A stretch of 27,359 bases of DNA from Euryarchaeota archaeon UBA136. Its GTDB lineage: Archaea; Thermoplasmatota; Poseidoniia; MGIII; CG-Epi1. The stretch is taken from NCBI GenBank assembly GCA_002506485.1, contig DAXQ01000073.1, forward strand, positions 1-27,359, in the 5' to 3' direction. The notes beneath the pieces are model-generated. The model was not told the origin of the DNA. It ran no database searches and saw only the letters and a list, made by a program, of their open reading frames with translations. A program made the position numbers and the translations under genes. Below are positions 6,982 to 14,341 of this stretch, piece by piece (within the stretch, counting starts at the first letter, position 1; the number at the start of each line of letters is the position of its first letter).

Positions 6982-7799
6982 TGAGTGAAAAAGCATTCTC
7001 ATTCTTGCCTATGCCTGAACGTTCAAGTAAACCTCGGAAAAATGGTTTGACAATGTGTCTGGATCAAGGTATGGGTTTGACATATACTGAGGACCAGTTA
7101 TCCATATGTTCGGAGTACGTAGATGTTTGGAAACTGGGTTGGGCAACGGCACAGTTGCAACCTAAGGAAATAGTGAGCAAGAAAGTAGAACTTATTCGAA
7201 ATCACGACATATCTGTTTGTAACGGGGGCACCCTGCTTGAATTATCTGAACATCAAGGAAAGGCCGAACAGTTATTTTCCGAGTTATTGGATTTGGGTTG
7301 TGATTCCACAGAAATTTCCAGTGGGAGTCTCGATATTGATTCGGACCGGGTTGCCGAATTGATTTCTCTGGCCAATAAAATGGGACTGAGAGTATTCTGT
7401 GAAGTTGGTAAGAAATTGCCAGAGGATGATTATGAGGGTAAAGAATACAATCGCCTTCTTGAAAAATTTATTGGAGCTGGGGCGGACAAGGTGATACTGG
7501 AAGCTCGTGAATCAGGGGTAAGTGTTGGAATAATGGATGACCAAGGAAACCCCCGGGAAGCAAAGATGAGTGACGTTCTGGAAGGAATAGATCCTAATAA
7601 TGTGATTTTTGAGGCACCAAGAAAAGCTCAACAGATATTTTTCCTTCGCCAGTTTGGACCAGAGGCTAATCTGGGGAACATTCATCCGACCGATGTAATC
7701 TCAGTTGAGACCTTGAGAAGGGGTCTCAGGGGTGATACGATTAATGATTTTTACTTCGTGATTGGGGATCGCCACCTGAAGAAGCAGGGTCGCAAGTAG
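6981..7799 (+). CDS. comA: Phosphosulfolactate synthase ComA
   Basis: Adds sulfite to phosphoenolpyruvate to give (R)-2-phospho-3-sulfolactate, the first step to coenzyme M in methanogens and to sulfolactate in some bacteria. The protein is 272 residues, near the family's usual 250. Seen in order: MCLDQGMGL, VWKLGWATAQL, NGGTLLELSEHQG, EISSGSLDID, CEVGKKLPEDD, LEARESGVSVG, FEAPRKAQQIFFLRQFG, NLGNI, and the highly characteristic VISVETLRRGLRGDTINDF. These blocks match Methanocaldococcus ComA along the whole length. The TIM-barrel enzyme has no membrane segment. The gene overlaps the rhodanese gene and precedes comB by six bases, consistent with one operon. Confidence 0.94.
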   Translation: MSEKAFSFLPMPERSSKPRKNGLTMCLDQGMGLTYTEDQLSICSEYVDVWKLGWATAQLQPKEIVSKKVELIRNHDISVCNGGTLLELSEHQGKAEQLFSELLDLGCDSTEISSGSLDIDSDRVAELISLANKMGLRVFCEVGKKLPEDDYEGKEYNRLLEKFIGAGADKVILEARESGVSVGIMDDQGNPREAKMSDVLEGIDPNNVIFEAPRKAQQIFFLRQFGPEANLGNIHPTDVISVETLRRGLRGDTINDFYFVIGDRHLKKQGRK

Positions 7800-7805
7800 A
7801 GTAGA

Positions 7806-8480
7806 ATGGAAGTTAGAATTGAACATGGTATAAGTGGAGCTGAGCTAGCAGTATCCCGAGGAGATGCCATTGTTATTGTAGATGCCATCCGGGCATCAAC
7901 AACATATGTGACGGCTTTTGCAAGCGGTGCTGACAGGATTATCCCATGTTCCAGTCGCAAGCATCTAGCTGAGAAATACGAGGACTATCCCAATTCACTC
8001 AAATGTGGCGAAAGGCTGTGTAAGAAAATAGAGGGTTATGATTTAGGTTCATCTCCTGTTGAGATGGCTGGTACGGATTTGACAGGTAAAGTTCTGCTAT
8101 CCAGTACAACCAATGGTTCACGCATGGTTGTTGCTTGTCGTGATTCTCCCTTGGTGGTTATGGGTGGATTCTGTAACGCAAGTTCGGTCGCAGAATTCTT
8201 GAAAGGCAGAAATATGGATACATCCATAATTTGTTCGGGGAGGCTGGGTGAAGAGGTCATCGAGGATAATCTGTGTGGTGAATTTATCAAACATCTTCTT
8301 ATGTCTCCTTCGAAACCTTTCCGCTTGTCTAAAGAGGAAATCGAAGAGGCATGCTTGGTTTCTCCAAGTTATGAGATGTTGTCGAGTGCTGGCCTGGAAG
8401 GGGACTTTGAGAAATGTATGTCCTTTGATTCCCATTCCCTGGTTCCTGTTTTTGATAGCGAAGCATTCACTTTGCTTTAA
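7806..8480 (+). CDS. comB: 2-phosphosulfolactate phosphatase ComB
   Basis: Magnesium-dependent acid phosphatase that removes phosphate from 2-phosphosulfolactate to give sulfolactate, the second step of the pathway begun by ComA. The protein is 224 residues, close to the family's usual 220-240. Seen: VIVDAIRASTTYVTAFASGAD near the N-terminus, LGSSPVEM, LLSSTTNGSRMV, the glycine-rich VMGGFCNASSVA, IICSGRLGEEVIEDNLCGE, and the FDSHSLVPVF tail. These are the conserved ComB blocks. The direct comA-comB order is known from other genomes. No sulfolactate dehydrogenase or later coenzyme M gene lies in the window, so the end product could be sulfolactate itself. The gene's last 14 bases overlap the convergent nuclease gene. 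Confidence 0.92.
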   Translation: MEVRIEHGISGAELAVSRGDAIVIVDAIRASTTYVTAFASGADRIIPCSSRKHLAEKYEDYPNSLKCGERLCKKIEGYDLGSSPVEMAGTDLTGKVLLSSTTNGSRMVVACRDSPLVVMGGFCNASSVAEFLKGRNMDTSIICSGRLGEEVIEDNLCGEFIKHLLMSPSKPFRLSKEEIEEACLVSPSYEMLSSAGLEGDFEKCMSFDSHSLVPVFDSEAFTLL

Positions 8481-8937
8481 AGCGGAAAATTTTTTCACTA
8501 CCGCATACTGAACAGGAATCTACTTTTTCCAGAGCTTCAGCTCTACAGGCCGAACATCGGTATTTCCATTTTCTCAGCTCCTTTATTTCATTACCACTAC
8601 ACGAAGTGAATTCGACTCCCATATGCAGTGCCACATTCTGGATCGCGAAATCATCCGAGACTATTGTCCCTTGCATTTCATAGGCTAAGGCCAGAATCTT
8701 AAGGTCAATACTGGAAAGTACACTGAGGTCTCCGGTTTCCTTTGAATTCATTCGGATTTTATCAATGGAAGCTACCTTAGGCTCTCTGATCTTTAGCCCT
8801 ATTTCTTTCATGTTTGTGAAATATTGCTTGCTTTGCCGGTTGTTCAACTCAGATTCAATCTCAGATATAGTTGCTATTTCCCCTTCAGGATGGTTCTGCG
8901 TCAGGAAGGCACAAGTATCAAGAATGTACACGGTCAC
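8467..8937 (-). CDS. nob1: Nob1-like PIN-domain endoribonuclease with zinc ribbon
   Basis: Probable endonuclease that trims the 3' end of 16S rRNA during small-subunit maturation. The protein is 156 residues. An N-terminal PIN domain carries acidic metal-binding residues D7 (ILDTCAFL), acidic residues in ISEIESEL, D70 or D78, and D95-D96 (IVSDDFAIQNVA). A C-terminal zinc ribbon has C128-x2-C131 and C142-x2-C145. This order and spacing is that of archaeal Nob1, which is slightly larger than VapC toxins; no antitoxin partner is seen. The start is GTG at 8937 (a second GTG lies two codons later). It lies 44 bases downstream of the geranylgeranyl reductase gene on the same strand and is probably co-transcribed. 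Its 3' end overlaps comB by 14 bases. Confidence 0.85.
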   Translation of the reverse strand: MTVYILDTCAFLTQNHPEGEIATISEIESELNNRQSKQYFTNMKEIGLKIREPKVASIDKIRMNSKETGDLSVLSSIDLKILALAYEMQGTIVSDDFAIQNVALHMGVEFTSCSGNEIKELRKWKYRCSACRAEALEKVDSCSVCGSEKIFRFKAK

Positions 8938-8981
8938 TCATAATTGGCCACAATAAGAAAGAGCACCCTACTTTGGTACAA

Positions 8982-10076
8982 TCAAAATAGTCCGAACATG
9001 GGTCTACAGGTTATGGCTCTCCAGATTAATGGTTTGGTCACACTGTTGAAACCGGTACTGACTAGCCAATCCGGAGATCTGAACATCAGGTTTCCCCAGG
9101 CCATACCTCTCTTTGAATATTTCATCACTTTTCCCATTTGCTTGTTCCAGCGCATCTGATATTGATCCAGTGTGATTCCATCCCGGATATGTTCCGCAAT
9201 CACCTGTCCTGCGATTCGTCCTCCTATCATTGCTGTGGTTATTCCAGCTCCATTAGATGGGAGGACCATACCTGCTGCATCCCCTACCAACATGTAGTGT
9301 TCTTTCGTGAAATTGCTAATGTTTCCCGACATGGGTAGCACCCCACCTCCCCTGTATGTGATCTCCCCTTCAAATTGCTCAAAAAAATCATCGGCCATTA
9401 CATTCAGACTTTTACCTTTGGAAAATCGTGTCTGAATTCCGATTCCAATATTTGCTCCACCGTCCTTTGGTATCATCCAAGCATAACCTCCTGGAGCAGT
9501 GGAACCAAAGTAGAGGTCTACTCTATCATCAAAATCACCATTCATAAGTACGAAATTCACAGTTATATTGAGCGATTTCTCTTTCCAGAATTTTTTACGC
9601 AAAGGATCATGCGGCCCCCCACATCCTACAATCACTCTAGCTGATATTCTTTTTCCATTTCTTAGAATTATATTATGCCCATCGATATCATTTACTCTGG
9701 TTTCGGTAAGAAACTCGGCACCCTTGGTCTTGGCCATTTCCACTAGTATCCGGTCGTGAATTGGTCTGTGCAGAATTTGTCCTTCAAAAGGATAGACTAA
9801 TTTTTTCCCAGAAGGTGCAACAAGCCCCATGGTTTTTGTTTTTCTGGATATGGCCTCATCTGGTGTACGGAATAGTTCATCTATATCTGGGACATCCGGA
9901 CAGAGTTCCTTCAATTGAAGATTACTAGGTACCAATTCTCCACATTGGAGGGGTGTTCCGATAACACTTCTTCGGTCTATGACTAAGACTTTTGCTCCAC
10001 CGTCAGCCGCATATCTGGCGACGGTACTTCCTGCTGGTCCTCCACCTATTATGATGGCATCCCAATCATATTCCAT
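8982..10076 (-). CDS. Geranylgeranyl reductase family protein (archaeal lipid saturation)
   Basis: FAD-dependent reductase that saturates the isoprenoid chains of archaeal ether lipids (digeranylgeranylglycerophospholipid reductase family). The protein is 364 residues, of which the first are MEYDWDAIIIGGGPAGS, a dinucleotide-binding fold. Other conserved blocks are TPLQCGELVPSN, the HRPIHDRILVEMA region, APGGYAWMIPKDG, GIGIQTRF, GGGVLPMSGN and GDAAGMVLPSNGAGITTAMIGG, the FAD-binding second motif. A TTG nine bases upstream (10085) is in frame, but ATG 10076 matches the family start. It is divergent from the GlmU-like gene, with separate TATA-like boxes between them. A related flavoprotein acting on another polyprenyl group cannot be excluded, since archaea carry several paralogues. 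Confidence 0.88.
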   Translation of the reverse strand: MEYDWDAIIIGGGPAGSTVARYAADGGAKVLVIDRRSVIGTPLQCGELVPSNLQLKELCPDVPDIDELFRTPDEAISRKTKTMGLVAPSGKKLVYPFEGQILHRPIHDRILVEMAKTKGAEFLTETRVNDIDGHNIILRNGKRISARVIVGCGGPHDPLRKKFWKEKSLNITVNFVLMNGDFDDRVDLYFGSTAPGGYAWMIPKDGGANIGIGIQTRFSKGKSLNVMADDFFEQFEGEITYRGGGVLPMSGNISNFTKEHYMLVGDAAGMVLPSNGAGITTAMIGGRIAGQVIAEHIRDGITLDQYQMRWNKQMGKVMKYSKRGMAWGNLMFRSPDWLVSTGFNSVTKPLIWRAITCRPMFGLF

Positions 10077-10093
10077 GATTCTCAATAGCTTCG

Positions 10094-10103
10094 CTAAAAA
10101 TAG
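10094..10103 (-). promoter_or_regulatory. TATA-like box for geranylgeranyl reductase gene
   Basis: On the minus strand this reads CTATTTTTAG, centred about 23 bases before the ATG at 10076, compatible with a leaderless transcript. Confidence 0.45.
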
Positions 10104-10115
10104 AGTTTGGTTGGA

Positions 10116-10132
10116 ATAATAAGTATCATAAA
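10116..10132 (+). promoter_or_regulatory. TATA-like region for glmU-glmS
   Basis: An AT-rich stretch (ATAATAAGTATCATAA) centred about 28-30 bases before the GTG at 10154. No Shine-Dalgarno sequence is seen, again suggesting a leaderless mRNA starting at GTG. Confidence 0.45.
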
Positions 10133-10153
10133 CACCTCTGGCTGAACACAGAT

Positions 10154-11320
10154 GTGAAAGCAGTCATTTTGACCGCAGGGGAAGGTGCACGTCTAGGTAG
10201 TTGGACCTCCAATAGACCCAAGGGCATGATTCCCTTGGGAAATAGACCGATCCTGGATCATTTAGTCAGAGGGTTAGTCAGTGCTGGAATAACTGAGATT
10301 AACATAGTCGTGGGGTACGCTCGTAATAGTGTAATGTCCTACTTTGGAGATGGTTCCTCTTTTGGAGGGAAAATAAATTATTGTTTTCAGGATAAACCAA
10401 CAGGGACATTGGATGCGATGAAAATCGGGATGTCTGATATTGAGGATGAATTCATTCTAGTGCCTGGAGACAACTATGTCTCAGCCTCCTCATTCCTTTC
10501 TATGAAAGATTATGATGGTGAGGCCCTTTTATCAGGTCAGGCAGAAAGATGGTCAAAGTGGGGAGAAATCGAGATTAGAAAAGGCAATCCAACTATAACC
10601 TTCGACAATCCGGATGCATATGGTAGAATCCACTTCACAGGAATAATGAAACTCAAGAGACAGACGGCTGAGAAGATGCTTCTCTCCTCAGGTAGACATA
10701 TCGGGGAGTCACTTCAGGAAATAGCTTCCCAAACTAGCTTTGAAGTTCTCAAGGCTGAATACTGGCATAACATCGTTTATCCCTGGGATCTGATTTCCGG
10801 TAATAGGATGGCCCTTCGTGACAATCTATTGTTTCGTTCAGCTAAAATAGAGAAGAATGTGGTCATTAAAGGTGAAGTTTCTATTGGAAAAGGTACGGTT
10901 ATTCGTTCAGGGTCCTACATATTAGGTCCCGTTTCGATTGGGGAGGGATGCGATATAGGTCCCAATTCAGTTATTGGTTCTGCGGTTTCAATTGGGAATA
11001 ATGTAATAGTCGGACCATTCTCGGAGATTGTTGATAGTGTGGTGATGTCCAATTGTGACTTGGGCAGTTACACTAGTCTTAAAGGCAGTGTTCTGGGGAG
11101 TGGTGTTTCTTTTGGTTCACACAGCATAGCAATACCCAGCACTAGGAACATAATGTACTTTGACAAGGAGTTCTCTGTAAGTGACAGAGGTGCAATGATA
11201 GGAGACGATTGCATTATAGGTAGCAGGGCCACTCTTCAGGGAGGTTCAATCCTTCTTAGTGGGGCAACTATAGGTGAAGGAGAATTTTATAATGCCGACT
11301 TTCAGGGAGATAACATCTGA
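10154..11320 (+). CDS. glmU: GlmU-like sugar-1-P nucleotidyltransferase/acetyltransferase
   Basis: A protein of 388 residues with two domains. Residues 1 to about 230 form a nucleotidyltransferase fold opening with ILTAGEGARLGSWTSNRPKG and including LVPGDNY (metal-binding Asp). Residues about 235-385 form a left-handed beta-helix of hexapeptide repeats (for example VSIGEGCDIGPNSVIGSAVS), typical of acyltransferases. This arrangement matches archaeal bifunctional enzymes that acetylate glucosamine-1-P and make UDP-GlcNAc. Coupling to glmS through a TGATG overlap strongly supports the amino-sugar role. Other NDP-sugar pyrophosphorylases (for example glucose-1-P thymidylyltransferase type) share the fold, so substrate assignment is by context. 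The start is GTG; the conserved MKAVILTAG begins there. Confidence 0.85.
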   Translation: MKAVILTAGEGARLGSWTSNRPKGMIPLGNRPILDHLVRGLVSAGITEINIVVGYARNSVMSYFGDGSSFGGKINYCFQDKPTGTLDAMKIGMSDIEDEFILVPGDNYVSASSFLSMKDYDGEALLSGQAERWSKWGEIEIRKGNPTITFDNPDAYGRIHFTGIMKLKRQTAEKMLLSSGRHIGESLQEIASQTSFEVLKAEYWHNIVYPWDLISGNRMALRDNLLFRSAKIEKNVVIKGEVSIGKGTVIRSGSYILGPVSIGEGCDIGPNSVIGSAVSIGNNVIVGPFSEIVDSVVMSNCDLGSYTSLKGSVLGSGVSFGSHSIAIPSTRNIMYFDKEFSVSDRGAMIGDDCIIGSRATLQGGSILLSGATIGEGEFYNADFQGDNI

Positions 11321-13134
11321 TGTGCGGCATTGTTGGTTATACTGGAGGTCAGCCAGCTCAGGAAATTGTATTGGAATCACTGAAAAAATTGGAGTATCGG
11401 GGATATGATTCTTCAGGCATTGCAATGCACGAGGATAAACTGGTTATCTACAAGAAGGAAGGTCCTATTGAGAACATGGAAGCTGAGTTACCCAAATCCA
11501 AATCAACTCTGGCGATCGCTCATACTAGATGGGCGACACACGGGGCTCCTTCAGACGCAAACGCCCATCCCCATTCCGATGAAGAAGTTTCAGTTGCAGT
11601 GGTTCACAATGGTACAATTGATAATTACTTGGAAATAAAGGAGTCATTGGAAGCTGAAGGTCATAATTTTAAGAGTGATTCTGATTCCGAGATTCTTCCT
11701 TTATTAATATCGAAGTACTATTCGGGCAATCTGGTTGAAGCCGTGAACAGGACACTAGATGATATCCATGGTATTTTCACGATAGCAGCCATCCACAAGG
11801 ATAATCCAGATGAAATAGTCGCAGTCAGGAATGAAACCCCACTTGTAGTCGGGCTTGGCAATTCTGAGAATTTTGTTTCAAGTGATATTTACGCTATTCT
11901 GAAGTACACACAGGAGATTGTGTATCCCGAGGATTATCAAATTATCAGGGTAACCTCCGACACGGTAGAGGTCCTTGACAGGGATCTTAACTTACTTGAT
12001 TATACCGTTGAGACCGTTGAAAAGTATACTGAAGTCGCAGAGAAAGGCGGGTTTGAGCATTTCATGCTTAAAGAAATATTTGAGCAGCCCAAGGCTTTAC
12101 AGGATTCATTGAACGAATTATTAGTTGAGTCGCCTTTGGAAAGATTAGGCCTTGATTGGAAAATAGGTAGTATGTCGATAGTTGCATGTGGCACTTCTTA
12201 CCATGCAGGTTTAGTTGGGAAATATGTCATCGAGCAATTAACTGCAATTCCCGTTTCAGTGAGTTACTCTTCGGAGTTTCGTTACGCAGCTCCGGTTCAG
12301 GGAGTGGGGGGTCTGTTATCTTCACGTCCGTTAGTTATTCTCATTTCGCAAAGCGGTGAAACGGCGGACACTTTAGCCGCAGCGCGGGCCGCAAAACAAC
12401 AGGGTTGTCATACCATTGCAATTTGTAACGTGCCGGGTAGTAGGATTACTAGGGAAGTAGATGGTGTAATCATTACTAAATCTGGCCAAGAAATCGGGGT
12501 TGCGGCTACAAAAACCTTTATGACACAAATGCAAGCCCTTTACGCCCTTGCAGTCAATTTAGCTTTTAATTCGGGTTCATTGGATCACCCTCAATCAAAA
12601 TTGTGGGAATCTGAAATTCGAAAAATCCCTAGTAAAGTATCTCAAGTTCTGAATAATTGCGAATCCATAAGGGCATTGGTACCTCATCTCGTAAAATCGG
12701 AATCAGTATTCTTTATTGGTAGAAATATAAATTATCCTTTAGCTCTGGAGGGTGCTCTGAAACTTAAGGAGATATCCTACATCCATGCTGAGGGTTACCC
12801 AGCAGGAGAACTGAAGCATGGTCCTCTGGCACTATTGAGCAAGGATACACCCGTTGTTGCTATAGCTGTTCAGGACCATACCTATTCTAAATTGATATCA
12901 AATATCGAGGAGATATCCGCTCGAAAGGCACCAGTGATAACGGTTGCTCAAAAAGGCGACCAACTAGTTCCTAAAATATCTGATCACTTTTTCGAGTTAC
13001 CAGATATTGACCCAGTACTATCTCCATTCCCAGTTGCAGCATTCTTGCAGCTATTGTCCTATTACGTTGCCGATGAGCTTGGTACGGAGATAGACAAACC
13101 ACGTAATTTAGCGAAATCTGTCACTGTTGAATAG
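11320..13134 (+). CDS. glmS: Glutamine-fructose-6-phosphate aminotransferase GlmS
   Basis: Makes glucosamine-6-phosphate from fructose-6-phosphate and glutamine, the entry step to UDP-GlcNAc. The protein is 604 residues, full length. The N-terminal glutaminase domain begins MCGIVGYTGG (Cys2 is the catalytic N-terminal nucleophile after Met removal), with LEYRGYDSSGIA, HTRWATHG and VVHNGTIDNY. Two SIS sugar-isomerase domains follow: ACGTSYHAG, ISQSGETADT, GQEIGVAATKTFMTQ, GRNINYPLALEGALKLKEISYIHAEGYPAGELKHGP (seen in shorter conserved pieces). The C-terminal tail PRNLAKSVTVE is almost invariant. It is the second gene of the glmU-glmS unit, one-base overlapped; no glmM is in view. It ends 14 bases from the convergent M20 gene. 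Confidence 0.96.
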   Translation: MCGIVGYTGGQPAQEIVLESLKKLEYRGYDSSGIAMHEDKLVIYKKEGPIENMEAELPKSKSTLAIAHTRWATHGAPSDANAHPHSDEEVSVAVVHNGTIDNYLEIKESLEAEGHNFKSDSDSEILPLLISKYYSGNLVEAVNRTLDDIHGIFTIAAIHKDNPDEIVAVRNETPLVVGLGNSENFVSSDIYAILKYTQEIVYPEDYQIIRVTSDTVEVLDRDLNLLDYTVETVEKYTEVAEKGGFEHFMLKEIFEQPKALQDSLNELLVESPLERLGLDWKIGSMSIVACGTSYHAGLVGKYVIEQLTAIPVSVSYSSEFRYAAPVQGVGGLLSSRPLVILISQSGETADTLAAARAAKQQGCHTIAICNVPGSRITREVDGVIITKSGQEIGVAATKTFMTQMQALYALAVNLAFNSGSLDHPQSKLWESEIRKIPSKVSQVLNNCESIRALVPHLVKSESVFFIGRNINYPLALEGALKLKEISYIHAEGYPAGELKHGPLALLSKDTPVVAIAVQDHTYSKLISNIEEISARKAPVITVAQKGDQLVPKISDHFFELPDIDPVLSPFPVAAFLQLLSYYVADELGTEIDKPRNLAKSVTVE

Positions 13135-13148
13135 TATTCTGAATCGAG

Positions 13149-14339
13149 TTAGGCTCCCAGTTCCTCCAGACTTTGCAGGGCAAAGGCCGTGTGTAATGCA
13201 GTTCCTATATGCAGAGCCTCTTCATCCATTTTGAACAAGGGATGATGTACATTGTAGATGGCATTTATCTCCTCATTGCGCATACCCAAGGCAACAAAAC
13301 AGCCTTTCACTTTTTCAGTGTAGTATGCAAAATCCTCACCCCCCATAACTGGCTCCAAATCCACAGTATTTGACTCACCTAACATCTCGCTTCCGACACC
13401 CTTTGCAAAATTCCACATTTCTTCATCATTCACCGTTGGTGGGTAATCGTTTCCAGGGTAACTGACTATGGCCTTGCAGGAATGGGCCTGAGCGATGGTC
13501 TCGGCCACTGTTTTTACACGGTTTTGTAAGCTTTTCAGTCCTTCTGTTGTCAGGGATCTTAGGGTACCCATGAGTTTCACCTCCGGAGGTATGACATTGG
13601 ATACTTGTCCACCATGTATCGTGCTTATGCTTACTACTCCCGAATCCAGGGGATCCAGTTCTCGTGATATGATGGTTTGGAGACTGGTTATTATCTGAGC
13701 CGATGCAACTACTGGATCCCTGGCCAGATGTGGCATTGCGGCATGACCACCTTCTCCCTCTACGGTCATTTCAAGGAAAGAAGTTGCGGCTAGGAAAGTC
13801 CCTTCTCGAGATCCGATGGTACCGGTTGGCAACAGGGGCCAGACATGTAGTCCAAAAATACGTTCGACCTTAGGTGAGTCCAGAGCGCCTTCCTCTCGCA
13901 TCAGTTTTCCACCAGCGCCTCCTTCCTCGGCTGGCTGGAACAACAATTTGATGGTACCATTAACATCTTTCTCGTTCTCTTTCAGGATCTTCGCAGCTCC
14001 CAGCAGCATTGAGGTGTGACAATCATGTCCACAAGCATGCATCTTGCCATCTATCTCGCTCTTGAATGGGACGTCTGTCTCTTCATGAATAGGCAAAGCA
14101 TCCATGTCAGCCCTTAGGGCAACACAGGGTCCATTTCCGTTACCAATAGTTCCCAGAACTCCAGTCTTGGCAATGGGTGATTCGTAAGGAATGCCGAGTT
14201 TGTCCAATTCCCTCCTGACAAGTTCACTGGTCTTGAACTCTTCATACATCAGTTCAGGATGCCGATGCAATTCTCTTCGTATCTCGATTATCCAATCAGA
14301 GATTTTCTTTGCTTCCTTTTTAGCTTCTTTAGCATGCAT
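13149..14339 (-). CDS. M20-family amidohydrolase (aminoacylase/carboxypeptidase type)
   Basis: Zinc-dependent amidohydrolase of the M20D group, which cleaves N-acyl amino acids or related amides. The protein is 396 residues, a normal length. Seen: RRELHRHPELMYEE, LRADMDALPI, HACGHDCHTSMLLGAA (C103, H105), FQPAEEGGAGGKLM (E138, E139), GLHVWP (H165), the dimerisation domain with GHAAMPHLARDPV, and VMGGEDFAYY near the C-terminus followed by VHHPLF. The metal-ligand set of the family is therefore present. No signal peptide is seen, so it is cytoplasmic. It lies two bases after the GT-C-like gene and is probably third in the tatC unit. The substrate is not predictable from sequence. Confidence 0.9.
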   Translation of the reverse strand: MHAKEAKKEAKKISDWIIEIRRELHRHPELMYEEFKTSELVRRELDKLGIPYESPIAKTGVLGTIGNGNGPCVALRADMDALPIHEETDVPFKSEIDGKMHACGHDCHTSMLLGAAKILKENEKDVNGTIKLLFQPAEEGGAGGKLMREEGALDSPKVERIFGLHVWPLLPTGTIGSREGTFLAATSFLEMTVEGEGGHAAMPHLARDPVVASAQIITSLQTIISRELDPLDSGVVSISTIHGGQVSNVIPPEVKLMGTLRSLTTEGLKSLQNRVKTVAETIAQAHSCKAIVSYPGNDYPPTVNDEEMWNFAKGVGSEMLGESNTVDLEPVMGGEDFAYYTEKVKGCFVALGMRNEEINAIYNVHHPLFKMDEEALHIGTALHTAFALQSLEELGA

Positions 14340-14341
14340 AA

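Noticed and set aside
8467..8937. VapC-type toxin
   Set aside because: The protein has a C-terminal four-Cys zinc ribbon as in Nob1, and no antitoxin gene is adjacent.
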